Source: Pyronema omphalodes (taxonomy: Eukaryota > Ascomycota > Pezizomycetes > Pezizales > Pyronemataceae). From it: a stretch of 64,000 nt of DNA. The translations under genes and the position numbers were made by a program. Numbering within the stretch: the first letter of the stretch is position 1; each line of letters opens with the position of its first letter. The stretch is taken from the NCBI GenBank assembly GCA_024516155.1, contig JAJJXM010000053.1, positions 62,001 through 126,000 of the forward strand. Direction: 5' to 3'. This document shows positions 36,567 to 47,235 of the stretch, in pieces. The notes under the pieces are model-generated. The model saw nothing but the letters and a program-made list of their open reading frames with translations. It made no database searches and had not been told where the DNA came from.

Positions 36567-39500
36567 TTAGGCTCGAGTTCCTACGAGAGGAGAAGGTTTG
36601 TCTGGGTATAACTGGTGGAATTTCTCAGCGGCCTCGGTTTCGGATAGGTTCGTTTCCGGTTCCCAGGTTGGAGAGTCATGGCCGGTCCACTTGACGAGGT
36701 ACTGCAGGTTTCCTCTTGACCAACGGCTATCCAGAATTTCATCCACGAACCATTCTTCTTCGCCGTCTACTACTACCGGTAGGGGCGGTGGGATAATCTG
36801 GCCAGGGAGGGGGTCCGAAGGGGCTGGGTTTAGTAGGGACACGGGGAAGGTCCTATGATGTTTCATTGTTTCCGGTATATCCAATTCATAGGCGTGGGAT
36901 CCAATGGGTCGCAACACGGTGAAGGGGCCTAGGTGTTTGTTTTCCAGTTTCTTTGAGGGGCGGCGGGTTCTGAGGTTGCGGGCGTCCAGCCATACTAGGT
37001 CTCCTGGTTTGAAGACCGGCGCGGGGAGTCGGGAATTGTCGGCGCCTTCTATGTGGCGGGCTTGGGCGTATTTCATTTCCGAACGTAAGACGTCATGGAT
37101 GTGTGACATCCTTTCCGCTACCTCGTTCGCTTTCACTTCTTCAGGATTGTCTGTCCTGATTTCCAGTTCGAAAGAGCACTTGGGGTGTCGACCGTATATA
37201 GCGTAGAACGGAGACAGCGACGTTGTATCCGATACTTGGTTATTTGCAGCAAATTCTGCCAGTGGTAAAAATTTCTTCCAATCGTCTTGTAAGTAACAGA
37301 CGTACGCGCGGAGATATTGCTCCGTAACCGTGTTAATTCTCTCTGTTTGGCCGTCGGTTTGGGGATGGAAGGCTGTACTCGTGGCAATTTCGATACCCAT
37401 GCAATTTGCCAAGTGTTTCCAGAAATGGGCCACAAATTGCGGACCGCGGTCGGACACTACTGTGTCTGGCAGGCCGTGTAGTTTGAATACGTTTTCCAGG
37501 AAGAGTTGCGCGAAGCCTTCTGCGTCTATCGTGGAATGACAGGGCACTAAGTGCCGCTGTTTCGTTAGTCGGCAAACGATCGCACATATTGCGTCGAAGC
37601 CTTCTGATGTTGGTAGTCCAGTAACAAAGTCCACCGATATATTCTGCCAAGGGTGGTGCGGAACCGGTAGGGGCTTCAAGGTTCCATAGGGTGCGTGGCG
37701 GGTAGCCTTTGTTCTTTTACAGGTGTGGCAATTTCGGACGAATTGGTCCACATCTTTTCTCATCGAGGGCCAGTAATAATTCCTGGCGAGGAGTTTGAAA
37801 GTCTTCGCACGGCCCGGGTGTCCCATGGTGGGGGGGTCGTGGTGATCTTGCAGTAGTTTCAATCGCAGTTTATCCAGCGCGGGGACATAGAGGCAATCTC
37901 GGTAGTACAATCTGTTTTCCAACACGGAGCAATCGGCGAGTGATATGTCCTTACAGATTTGTGTGCCATCTTCCAGCATTCCCAACACTCGGTTGGGGAA
38001 TGAATCTGTCTTGTAGCCCTCTGTGAACAGGAGGTCTACTTCGGAAGGTGCGAGTTTCATGGGCGGGGTCATGCATAACTGAAAGTTCTGTGGCTTCAGA
38101 ACAACTTGCTGGTTCGCCAGTATGCGTTCGTCTCCCTCTTCCGGGAGGTCGGCGGCTCTCCTAGTCAGGGCGTCCGGTTTTCCTCCCAACGTTCCCGGTC
38201 GATAGGTGATCACAAAGTTAAACCGAGACAGGAACTCGGACCAGCGTGCTTGTCGTCTGTTCAGCAGCTTTGTCGTCATAAAGTATTCGAGATTTTTGTG
38301 ATCCGTCAATACTTTTATAGGGAAGGCGGAGCCCTCTAAGTGGGGACGCCATTCCTCGAAACAACGAACTATTGCCAGTAGTTCTTTGTCGTAGATTTCG
38401 TAGTTGCATTCTGCCGGGGAATGCTTCTTGGAATAAAATGCGACGGGGTGTAACACGTTATCGTCGTCGTATTGTGATAAAACTCCAGCAGACACATAGT
38501 CAGATGCGTCTGTTTCTACTACAATCGGTTTCTCGTAGTCGAAGTGCTTGAGAATCGGTGCTGATGTAAATGCATCCTTCAGTCGGTCGAAGGCGCTTTG
38601 CTGATCGTTACCCCAGGTAAAGGGGATTGCTTTACCATCTTTCTTTTTGGTCAGGGCCGTCAGAGGGGAGACGACTTTCGAGTAGTCTTTGATAAATCTT
38701 CGATAGAAATTCGCGAAGCCCAGGAACTCTTGGACCTGTTTCAAATTGGTTGGTTCCTTCCAATCTCTCACTGTGGCTACTTTGGAATCCATCATGCGCG
38801 CGCCGTCGCGGCCGATGTTGTAGCCCAGGTACTGTACTTCTGCCTTAGCAAACTTACACTTCTCTGGCTTCAAGTGCAGTTTTTCTTGTTTGAGTCGTTC
38901 CAAGATCTTTCGGACGTGTGCGGTGTGATCGGACTTTGTTTCGGAGAATACGAGGATATCGTCCAAGTATGCCGTACAAAACTGGTCTAGGTATGGTCTC
39001 AGGACATCATTTATAAATGCCTGGAAATCGGCAGGCGCGTTGGTGAGCCCAAAGGGCATCACTTTCGATTCAAACAGGCCGTACCGTGTGCGGAAGGCCG
39101 TCTTCCATTCTTCGCCCTCTGCCATTCTGATAAGGTTATAAGCGCTGCGGACATCAAGGGTCGTAAAGTATTGAGCTTTGGAAAGATTCATCATCATTTC
39201 CTGTATCAATGGCAGCGGGTACCGGTTCTTCTCGGTACCTTCATTCAGTCTCCGGTAGTCGACACACAGGCGTAGGGATCCGTCTGCTTTTTTCACGAAT
39301 AATATCGGCGAGGCGGCTGGTGATTGGGAGCGTTGTATAAATCCTTTCTCCAAATTCTCATCGAGCCACGTTTTCAGCGTCTGCAACTCGTTGCGTGACA
39401 GCGAGTATAGCGGGCCAAAGGAGGGGACGAATCCCTCTTTCAGTGGGATCTTGTGGTCGTAGGGTCGGTGCGGGGGAAGTTCCTTCGCGTTGACCTCCTT

Positions 39501-40295
39501 GAATAAATCGAGGTAGTCATGATACTCTTCGGGGATCATGTCTTTCAGTTCGTCGTCCGTGAGGGGGGGCTTGTCTTGTAGGGCGACGGTGATCTCGTCC
39601 AACGATAGCGAGAACACTGTCAGGCTTTCGTCTTCTACCATTTCTTTGAAGTCGGAGATGGTTAGACTTGAGATCTCTATTGGGGGTTCTTCCGGGGGGT
39701 CGGGGACCGAGTCCTCTAACTCCGGCATGGGGTTTGTGTCGGGCTCGTGGACAGCGGGAGGGGGCCTCGAGTCCAGGACCTCGACACCGGTTGTGCTTAC
39801 AGGCAACCGGGTGCAGTTCCTTAGGCAGTATTGGGAGTCGAAGCTTACAGTGTTGGAACTGAAGCTTATTGTTACATCGTGTTTCTTCAACCAGGGGATA
39901 CCCAACACCACCGGGTAGTGACCCAGCTTGGTGACAAACATGGGAAGGATTTCCGAGTGACCGTTGATGGTACACTCTACTTGGGCGAGGTGCGTGATTT
40001 TTCCTGAGGATATGGGGCGGCCGTCGATAACTTCGACCGTTCGAGCGGTGGATAGGGGGGTTAGGGGGAGTTTGTGATGGCGGGCGAAATTGCGGTCAAC
40101 AAAGGCGATACCAGTGGTGCCGCAGTCAACGAGCGCTACTGTTTTCACGGAGCGGTTATTGGAAAACAAGGAACAGCAGAGGACAAGGTGTTTGCATTCT
40201 AACTTTCCAGTAAAACTTGCGCCCGATAATAGCAATGTATCAGCAATAATATTCCCACCAGCGGCAGAGCCATCTTCTTGCAGCTGGTTTATTCT
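36567..40295 (-). CDS. G3 pol polyprotein, intact
   Basis: Read in the -1 frame after the slippery site, 1242 codons are open; the part from the first Met (40235) is 1222 residues. Order: aspartic protease (ALVDCGTTG); reverse transcriptase (LYSLSRNELQTLKTW, AYLDDILVFS); RNase H (VVETDASDYVSAGVLSQYD); integrase zinc domain (HHDPPTMGH, CHTCKRTK) and core (SVDFVTGLP, VSDRGPQF, HPQTDGQTER); GPF-type tail (FKPGDLVWLDARNLRTRRPS); chromodomain (WFVDEILDSRWSRGNLQYLV). All catalytic residues I can check are present. The protease has DCG in place of the usual DSG/DTG. It supplies all enzymes for copying and integrating the element. Confidence 0.93.
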   Translation of the reverse strand, partial: RINQLQEDGSAAGGNIIADTLLLSGASFTGKLECKHLVLCCSLFSNNRSVKTVALVDCGTTGIAFVDRNFARHHKLPLTPLSTARTVEVIDGRPISSGKITHLAQVECTINGHSEILPMFVTKLGHYPVVLGIPWLKKHDVTISFSSNTVSFDSQYCLRNCTRLPVSTTGVEVLDSRPPPAVHEPDTNPMPELEDSVPDPPEEPPIEISSLTISDFKEMVEDESLTVFSLSLDEITVALQDKPPLTDDELKDMIPEEYHDYLDLFKEVNAKELPPHRPYDHKIPLKEGFVPSFGPLYSLSRNELQTLKTWLDENLEKGFIQRSQSPAASPILFVKKADGSLRLCVDYRRLNEGTEKNRYPLPLIQEMMMNLSKAQYFTTLDVRSAYNLIRMAEGEEWKTAFRTRYGLFESKVMPFGLTNAPADFQAFINDVLRPYLDQFCTAYLDDILVFSETKSDHTAHVRKILERLKQEKLHLKPEKCKFAKAEVQYLGYNIGRDGARMMDSKVATVRDWKEPTNLKQVQEFLGFANFYRRFIKDYSKVVSPLTALTKKKDGKAIPFTWGNDQQSAFDRLKDAFTSAPILKHFDYEKPIVVETDASDYVSAGVLSQYDDDNVLHPVAFYSKKHSPAECNYEIYDKELLAIVRCFEEWRPHLEGSAFPIKVLTDHKNLEYFMTTKLLNRRQARWSEFLSRFNFVITYRPGTLGGKPDALTRRAADLPEEGDERILANQQVVLKPQNFQLCMTPPMKLAPSEVDLLFTEGYKTDSFPNRVLGMLEDGTQICKDISLADCSVLENRLYYRDCLYVPALDKLRLKLLQDHHDPPTMGHPGRAKTFKLLARNYYWPSMRKDVDQFVRNCHTCKRTKATRHAPYGTLKPLPVPHHPWQNISVDFVTGLPTSEGFDAICAIVCRLTKQRHLVPCHSTIDAEGFAQLFLENVFKLHGLPDTVVSDRGPQFVAHFWKHLANCMGIEIATSTAFHPQTDGQTERINTVTEQYLRAYVCYLQDDWKKFLPLAEFAANNQVSDTTSLSPFYAIYGRHPKCSFELEIRTDNPEEVKANEVAERMSHIHDVLRSEMKYAQARHIEGADNSRLPAPVFKPGDLVWLDARNLRTRRPSKKLENKHLGPFTVLRPIGSHAYELDIPETMKHHRTFPVSLLNPAPSDPLPGQIIPPPLPVVVDGEEEWFVDEILDSRWSRGNLQYLVKWTGHDSPTWEPETNLSETEAAEKFHQLYPDKPSPLVGTRA

Positions 40296-40301
40296 TTTCC
40301 C
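40289..40301 (-). promoter_or_regulatory. G3 candidate -1 ribosomal frameshift site
   Basis: On the minus strand, G GGA AAA (40301-40295) in the gag frame, followed by GAA and TAA. A -1 slip continues AGA ATA AAC into the open pol frame. Same heptamer and same one-codon distance to the stop as in G1. Confidence 0.7.
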
Positions 40302-41821
40302 GACACCTCTTCTTCAGCATCCAATAATTCCACGCTCGCCACTTTAACATTCGTCTTGGCGGGGCACGACGCAGCCATGTGGCCGAGGCCACCGCAGTAG
40401 AGGCAACGTCCTTCTGATAGGCGGGTCGCGCGCTCCTGTGCCGACAGTTTCTGACGGGGTCCCTGGGCCGGGGTTTGCTTGCTGGAGGAGGCGGTGGTGG
40501 CTTGGGTAGCGGGGGTGGGGCGACTGGTGGCGGGGGTGGCGGTGGTAGTGGGTTAAACGTGGCCGCGGTTGGTACGCAGCTTGCGGAGGTTCTCAAGTGC
40601 TCTGAATTGGGAGTCCAATTTTTGGCACTGGTCAACGAATTCGTGCATCATGGTGGTGGGCGGGGCACCAACCAACTTCTCGTGCAGCTCAAGGGATAGG
40701 CCGTTACGCAGGGCATCCATGGTGGCGGCTTCGTCCCAGCCTAACTCTGCGACTAGGCGGGAGAACTCTGCATAGTAGTCTGAAAATTCGCGGTTGTTTT
40801 GTCGGAGATTTTGTAGTTTGAAACGAGCCGTTGCGCGCTCGTCCGGGTCTCCAAAGGTACGCTGTAAAATTTTAATGACGTCCTCGACGTCGTTGACGGC
40901 CCAGCGGTTGCCATTTTCCTTGATATAAGGAAGAATCTGATCCAAGGCGCGTCCGCGGAGGCGGCCCATGGCGTAAGAAATCCGTTTATGGGGGGTCGGG
41001 AAACGTAGTTCGTCGCTAACCAACTTGATGCGAAGCAAGGAGACAAAGCGGCGGAGGTCCTCCCTGTTGGACCCGTCGAAGGTTGGCGGATCCGAGATTT
41101 TGTCTCCGGTCACGTGGATGCCGGGGGAGGCGGGTAGCGCGTTGATGAGTTCACGCTGGCGGGTGAGCTCCTTCTCGTAGTAGTGGATTTCATTTGTATC
41201 GGCTTGTTCCTCCGGGGTTAGGAGGATCTCAGGGTCTCGGGGGGGGGGTCTTGGAATTGGTGCGATTATAGCGGGGGCGGGGGCTGCGGCTGCGGCTGTG
41301 GTAGGGGGTGCGGCGGCTCGCGGTGCTGGTTCTGGGCCGTTCGGGTAAACCTGGACGGAGCCAGTCTGGATCACGACAGGGGGAATGGGGGCAGGGGTGG
41401 GAGCTTCCGGAGCGCGGGAGGCGACAGGGCTGGATACCCGAGTGCTGTTGCGGGAGCCGGGGGTTTCCGCGAGGTCGTTTAAGAGGTAACCCGTGGGGTG
41501 GTCCTGAGCGTCTAAGATGGATTGTGCGAGTTGTTTGGTGAAGGTAAGCGGTTCATGGCCGTCAGGGAACTGGGTCATGGTGGCAGCGTTCACAATTTGC
41601 TGCCAGTGTCCTTCGTCAATAAGTTTAATATGCATTCTGGCGGGCTCTGAGGATTGGCTTGAGTCTGATGGTGCGGCGGATGTGCTCCTGATACGTGTAG
41701 TCCTGGAGTTGCCAGCGGACCACAAGGTAGCAGTTATTTTCTGCTCGTCGGATGGTTCTTCGCACTGCGCCAGCGAATCTGTCGGGAATCCCAAAGGTTT
41801 CGTGTAAGGTGTGCGTTTCAA
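40289..41821 (-). pseudogene. G3 gag with one in-frame stop
   Basis: A 511-codon frame from Met at 41821 to TAA at 40289-40291, broken by a single TAA at 40553-40555, where CAA would fit (one C-to-T change at CpA). Features: Pro/Ala-rich N-terminal third; gag domain (PPTFDGSNREDLRRFVSLL, ISYAMGRLRGRALDQILPY, FSDYYAEFSRLVAELGW); after the stop a Pro/Thr linker and zinc knuckle CLYCGGLGHMAASC. The frame ends SGKE-stop directly behind the frameshift heptamer. The stop removes the zinc knuckle and blocks pol expression unless read through. Confidence 0.85.
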
Positions 41822-41902
41822 GAGCTTGTTTTAGTGCGTAGGTCCAGGCAGAACCGGTGCGGTTCATGCGTGTCGGTTGAATAATTAATCGATCGAACGT
41901 AA

Positions 41903-42441
41903 TGTCAGGGAACCGAGAACGGACGTTCAAGGGACACACTGAACACTACCGGCAAGAGGGACTAGGCAGGTTCCGGGACGGGGAACGGCAGGACAAGGAC
42001 CGAAGTGCTCGTCAGACGGGCGGGACACTAAACAGGAACAGGGACAAGGACAAGAGTGACGTAGGACTTGGGAGAAGAAGTCTTATATTAGGAGCAAGGA
42101 GAAGACACAAGACGTTCGATGGAGAACTCGACAATGGGGAGGCAAGCCTCCTTATGTACAATGGGGCGGCCAGCACTCTTGCGGGGCCGTCATCCAACAT
42201 CGCTACATGAAGCTTCCGTTCTCCATCAATTCACGTGCGACGCCACAGCTCTCCAGCTCGTGGTACGTCATCCATCATCAATCAGTCTATCAGTCACAAC
42301 GGCACGGCACACACAACAACACAACAACACAACAGCAACACAACACAACACGGCAAGACAACGGCACGATGCCAATCAACAACCACGACAACACAATGAT
42401 GACGCAACAACACAACGGCTCGTCAGCCGTGTGCCGTGACA
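41903..42441 (-). repeat. G3 LTR, right (5' LTR in element orientation)
   Basis: 539 bp, same length as the left copy. Serves as promoter for minus-strand gag-pol. Confidence 0.93.
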
Positions 42442-45091
42442 TTGATTGCCATGGGGCATAGGGTAATTCCAAAGGTTGAAGTAATCCATACTTCAGGTGC
42501 CGCGCCTTTTTGTCCCTTTGACATTCCATACAACTCTTAACATAATTGATTATTCCTTCTTCCATCTTCGGCCACCAGAAGTTCCTTCGAATTAATTCAA
42601 TAGTTTTGTCTTGTCCGAAGTGACCTGCAATTTTAGAGTCATGTTCGGATTCAAGAACCGTATTTACCAAATCCTTTGTTACCCATAGTTTTTCTTTTCG
42701 ATAGAGTATGCCGTCCTCTATCGTCAGTGGTTCCTTTGTTCTCTTTGTTGCCTCCACGTATATCTGATCCAGTTTTCCAGCTTCCTTGACCATCTTCAAA
42801 AATTCTGCAGACCATTTAACCAAGGGAATAGAGGAAAGACGTGCTGAAGAAATGATGAAAGATGTTCCTTCTCCAGCAGTGCTGATTGACGAAATCGATG
42901 CAAAATGACTTTGATGCAGGATCGTCGTAATCGGCTGATCTTCACCGCCCCCCTTTTCAGGGCGGAACTCCGGACGCCTAGATAAAGCATCAGGTTTCCC
43001 ATTCTTTACCCCAGGTCTGTAATAAATTTTGAACTCAACGCCAGCAAGCTCCTGAGCCCATCTAGCTTGACGTCGATTGAGTACTTTTGTTGTTGTGAAG
43101 TACTCCAGGTTTTGGTGGTCGCTGTAAACTTCCACAGTAAACATTGCTCCTTCAAGATATCTTCTCCATACTTTCAATGAGTCCACAATAGCCAATAGCT
43201 CCTTGTCGTGAATCTCATAATTTATCTCAGCAGGAGTGAATTTTCTTGAATGGAAAGCAATTGGATGCAACTTTCCATCATCCCCTTTCTGGGACAGAAC
43301 TGCGCCTAAAGCAAAATCCGAAGCATCAGTCTCAACTATACAAACCTTTCTTGGATCAAAATGACGCAAGATTGGTGCTGTTGTAAATCGATTCTTCAGT
43401 TCGTCAAATGCTAATTCCATAGCAACAGTCCATTCCCATTTCTTCGGATCGTCTTTCGTAGATTCTGTAAGAGGACGACATATTCTTGAGAAGTCCTTAA
43501 TGAATCTCCGATAGAAGTTAGCGAATCCAAGAAAGCCTTGTACTTCCTTCAAGGACTTTGGGGGTTCCCATATAAGGACGGTTTCCACCTTGTCCTTAGC
43601 CATTTCAATCCCGTTTTCACTGATAATATATCCCTGAAATTCCACTTTCTTTTGTCCCCAGACACATTTTTCCGGTGATATAACCAACCCATTTTCTTCC
43701 AACCTTTTTAATACTTCTTTTACCAACTCATCATGCTTTTCTTCCGTCTCCGCATAGATGAGTACATCATCAATATATGCAATAACTCCCTGATCCAACA
43801 TCTCCCTAAAGATATGATTCATCATATCTTGGAATGTGGCTGGAGCATTGCTCAACCCAAAAGGCATAACCAAAAATTCATATAATCCATAACGACACCT
43901 GAAAGCCGTTTTCCATTCATCTCCTTCCTTTATTCTTATTAGATGGTATCCATTCTTCAGATCCATCTTCGTAAATATTTTAGCTCCTCTAACTCTGTCT
44001 TGTAATTCTGACATGAGTGGGAGCGGGTATCGGTTGGCAATTGTTATTTTGTTTATGCCCCGATAGTCAACACATAACCTTAGACCTCTGCCATGGGCCT
44101 TTGGGACGAAGAGAATAGGGGCTGCTGCTGGTGACTTGGAGGGTCTTATTTTCCCCGTACGCAGCATGTCTTTCAACCATTCTCTCAGTGTCTCAAGCTC
44201 AACTTCGTTAAGAGCGTAGACAGGTCCCCAGGGAGGAGTTTCTCCTTCCTTAAGGTCAATTGCGTGGTCGTATGGTTTGTGTTCGGGAAGCCTATCTGCT
44301 GCTTCCTTTGTCATAATATTGATCCAGCCACGAAACTTCTCAGGGACTTGTTGCAGTGCCTCTGATAATTCTTCTGTGGTGGATACGGATGAGATATGGC
44401 CTAAAACTAAGGCCTCTGGGTGGTCGAGTACATGTTTGTCAACCTGAAGGGAGAATGCACTGGCTTGCGCCTTAGTGCATTTCTCTTTGCAACGTGAGGT
44501 GGTAAATGAGATCTGGTTTTGATCTCCCCAGAGGTTGCAAGGCTGATGTTGTGCCATCCACCAATATGGCAGGATAGCATCGCAGTCACTATCTAGCGGA
44601 GCAACTTCAAATGATTCTGCAGCAAAATGTTGCTTGTGCTGCAATAAGAATGGAACCGTAAAGAAGACTCCTGCTCCAGCAACTATTTCATTGTTGAAGT
44701 TGCGAATTTGGAGTGGGGTGTCTCTTTGTACGGTTGGGATTTTGTATTTGTGGACAAAGGCTTTGTCCAGGAGGGCAGCAGTAGAGCCTGTATCAAGGAG
44801 GACTCTCACTGTGCGTTGCTGATTTTTAGACCAATTGAGAACCATATTAATTATTGGTCTCGGTCCATGGTGAGGAGGAGTTGGTGCTGATTCCCTAGTT
44901 CCTGGGATTGCATCTCCGTTGTCCGATCGTCGACTCTTAGTCCTGGTCGACTCAAGGCTGTCCATATTTTTCCTTTTTGTTCCCGCACATTTCCCAGTTA
45001 ATGCGTCTGTAATCGTTTCCTCCTCGGGTGACGCCTCCCTAGAGGACTTTAAAAATCCGATTCCATATTCTGATCTTCCTCCAATTCCCAT
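42442..45091 (-). pseudogene. G2 pol, 5' part (protease, RT, RNase H, integrase zinc domain)
   Basis: Open from 45091 to the G3 insertion. Protease has a standard DTG (RVLLDTGSTAALLD). Reverse transcriptase holds YALNEVELETLREW, LRLCVDYRGINK and AYIDDVLIYA (YIDD variant). RNase H holds CIVETDASDFALGAVLSQ. The integrase zinc region holds HDSKIAGHFG and CMECQRDKKARH. It ends PWQSI at the TTGAT duplication. The open frame runs on into the G3 LTR but that tail is not element protein. Overlaps gag by 43 bases in the -1 frame. Confidence 0.92.
45049..45055 (-). promoter_or_regulatory. G2 candidate -1 slip at T-run before the gag stop
   Basis: Minus-strand TCG GAT TTT TAA: the P-site TTT codon can re-pair one base back on the T5 run when the stop is in the A site, giving TTA AAG in the pol frame. 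It is not a classical two-tRNA heptamer, so reinitiation at the overlapping pol ATG (45091) is an alternative. Confidence 0.4.
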
Positions 45092-47235
45092 ATTCTTGGC
45101 TGCGCATCAGGCATGTCCATATCCTCATTATCCTGCCGTACTGCAGCAGTCTTAGCCTTCTTCTTTTCCTTAGGCTTCTCCTGTTCTTCATTCTCATCAT
45201 CATCACGCTTCCTCTTCCCTGAAGAAGCTACCTTTCCATCCTTTGACAATTCAGTTCCCCCAACTGTCTTTTTTGCGTAGCAGTCATACATCTTATGTCC
45301 AGAACGACCACACCGCCAACAGTCTGCCTTTTCCTTCTTGTGCTTATGAATTTCTGCTTGGGGAACTCCTTGTAGCGCCTCCCTTCCTGAGGCATATACC
45401 GCCGGTTTCTCTGATTTCTTCCCAGCAAAAACTTTCTTATCCTTTTTCTCCCTTAATCTGTCTTTGTGCTGCACCTCCTTGGGGCGCACCGTTTCCTTAG
45501 GCTTATTTTTATCTTTTGTACGATCCTCACGTACCTCCAGAGTCTTCTTCTTTGAACCCCTCAATTCCTCTTCTAATTCTTCAACAACATGTGCAGCATC
45601 CTTTACTGCATCAATCATTTCCTCATCATCCGTTGGGATACCCCCACATCTCTGATATACCATCTTTTTAATTGCAGGTGTCATCGCCTCCCAGATGACA
45701 TTCCTATACATGGGGCCAATTGCCCCTACCCTCATATTAAGATCCTCCAATTTGGTGATATAGTCGTCAATGTCTCCGTCGTATTGCAGTTCGGTGATTC
45801 TCTTGACGTCTTTTTGGGCCTCCCGCCTATCCTCAAATCTGGTCTCAATTGCGCTTGAAAATGCAACCCAAGTATCCCGCAATCCTTGCCGTTGAATATT
45901 TTTCCTTCTTTCTTGGTGCCAGCTCAATGCCTTATGTGTGAGCAAGCTTCCAACCCATTTAACCTGATCATCCTCGTCAGGAAATGTTTTTGTATATGTT
46001 TCAATATAATCTTTCACCGACATCCACCATGTTCTAAACAATGTTTTATCCTTTCCACTAAAGAACTGTGGCGCCTTCATCTCAGGCATCTTGGGCCTTT
46101 TCGGTCCAACAGGTTCTGATTGTTGCAATTTCTTAACCAGCGACTCTAAGAATGCCTCTGTTGCATTCTTTGCTTCTGGGTTCTTCTCCTTCTGTTTTTG
46201 CTTGCGCTCCTGGCGCTTCCTTTCCAATGCCTTTCTGATGTGCTCATTATCTGAATCTTCATCATCTGAAGGGTCAGATGGGGGTGGTGGAGGTAGCGGA
46301 AGTCTCCCACCAGGTGGCTTTCCTCCACCGTTTCCTTGACCAATATCAAGGGCTCCATCCTCTGATGGTGGTAACGGGAATTCTGGCGCTCTGCCAAGGG
46401 AAGGGGGTTTTGGAGTCATCTCCTCATGCATAGCCTCAGTGAGAGACTTTGCATCAAAATTTTCTTTTTTCTGGATTTTGGACATAACAAGGCTGATGAC
46501 CTTGTTGACCAACTCCAATTTCTCCTCCTCCCTTTGCTCCTCGTAGTCGAGTAGGCGCTGTTGATGTGTTTCCTCAGCTACACAAAGAGCTTCAATACGC
46601 CTGTCCCGTTGCTCATCGTCCTGTTGTCTAATGGCATCCCGAGTGTTCTTCTCGAATGCCCATCTTTCGATTTCTCTGTTAATTTCCCTCTGCCTCTGAG
46701 CAAAGGCTTCGAGAATGGCATTTGTCGTTTGAATGCCCTGATTCAATCTCTCAGCAGCTGCTTGATTGGCTGCTTCCTTTGACTTTGCATCTGTAGCAAG
46801 GTCGCCAATTGTCTTCCATACTTGCCCAGCAAATTCATTGCTGGCCTGAACTAGCCGCGTCACAGTTTGGAGGTTAACCTCCTGGTCCAAGTCCCCTTTT
46901 TTCGCCAAGATATCATAGGCTTTCTGCATGCCTTGGGCCATTTCCTGGTATGACCCTTTCATCTGCTGCAACTGTTCGTTCATAGCAGCTCCTTCCCCGG
47001 CTGCCTCAATCAACTTCTTGATATCCCCTTCTGTGGCGCTCATTCTTTCCATCATCAAAACTACCCATTCAGGAACATCGCCTGTGTTGATCGTTGTTCC
47101 ATGATGGACCGGTGCTGGTCCAAGAGTAGTAACCTCGTCCCATGAACGAGGACAGGTGATGCTGATGGTGTTGCCCATAGGAGCATCGAGGCCGTCATCG
47201 TGACCAGCAGGTCCAGCGATTCTGCGTGAGGCCAT
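45049..47235 (-). CDS. G2 gag protein, 728 residues
   Basis: Intact frame. The N-terminal half is mostly helical and charged (likely coiled coil, residues ~60-270). A Pro-rich stretch (RLPLPPPPPSDPSDDEDSDN) follows. The gag domain is at about 390-510 (APQFFSGKDKTLFRTWWMS, WHQERRKNIQRQG). A Lys/Glu-rich linker comes next, then a zinc knuckle CWRCGRSGHKMYDC and an acidic tail ending ESDF-stop. It forms the particle shell and binds element RNA. Larger and different in layout from G1/G3 gag, so G2 belongs to another Gypsy lineage. The last codons TTT TAA sit on a T5 run that lets a ribosome slip back into pol. Confidence 0.9.
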   Translation of the reverse strand: MASRRIAGPAGHDDGLDAPMGNTISITCPRSWDEVTTLGPAPVHHGTTINTGDVPEWVVLMMERMSATEGDIKKLIEAAGEGAAMNEQLQQMKGSYQEMAQGMQKAYDILAKKGDLDQEVNLQTVTRLVQASNEFAGQVWKTIGDLATDAKSKEAANQAAAERLNQGIQTTNAILEAFAQRQREINREIERWAFEKNTRDAIRQQDDEQRDRRIEALCVAEETHQQRLLDYEEQREEEKLELVNKVISLVMSKIQKKENFDAKSLTEAMHEEMTPKPPSLGRAPEFPLPPSEDGALDIGQGNGGGKPPGGRLPLPPPPPSDPSDDEDSDNEHIRKALERKRQERKQKQKEKNPEAKNATEAFLESLVKKLQQSEPVGPKRPKMPEMKAPQFFSGKDKTLFRTWWMSVKDYIETYTKTFPDEDDQVKWVGSLLTHKALSWHQERRKNIQRQGLRDTWVAFSSAIETRFEDRREAQKDVKRITELQYDGDIDDYITKLEDLNMRVGAIGPMYRNVIWEAMTPAIKKMVYQRCGGIPTDDEEMIDAVKDAAHVVEELEEELRGSKKKTLEVREDRTKDKNKPKETVRPKEVQHKDRLREKKDKKVFAGKKSEKPAVYASGREALQGVPQAEIHKHKKEKADCWRCGRSGHKMYDCYAKKTVGGTELSKDGKVASSGKRKRDDDENEEQEKPKEKKKAKTAAVRQDNEDMDMPDAQPRIWELEEDQNMESDF

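Larger units (their letters stand above)
36017..42441 (-). mobile_element. G3: Ty3/Gypsy chromovirus nested in G2 pol
   Basis: 539-bp LTRs at 36017-36555 and 41903-42441 (TGTCAGGG..CGTGACA on the plus strand) flank a minus-strand gag-pol. The target duplication TTGAT is at 36012-36016 and 42442-42446, and the G2 frame PWQSIAMDF is restored exactly. Total 6.4 kb. Pol is open throughout; gag has a single in-frame stop. A G-run (ACGGGGGGTAC, minus strand, 36556-36566) next to the left LTR is the polypurine tract. Confidence 0.94.

Noticed and set aside
40240..40635. 131-residue Pro-rich minus-strand frame
   Set aside because: Out-of-frame reading of the G3 gag linker; the true gag frame carries the zinc knuckle.
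42290..42441. C-terminal ~50 residues of the open frame that starts at 45091
   Set aside because: This stretch lies in the G3 LTR. The real G2 pol continues at 36016 on the other side of G3.
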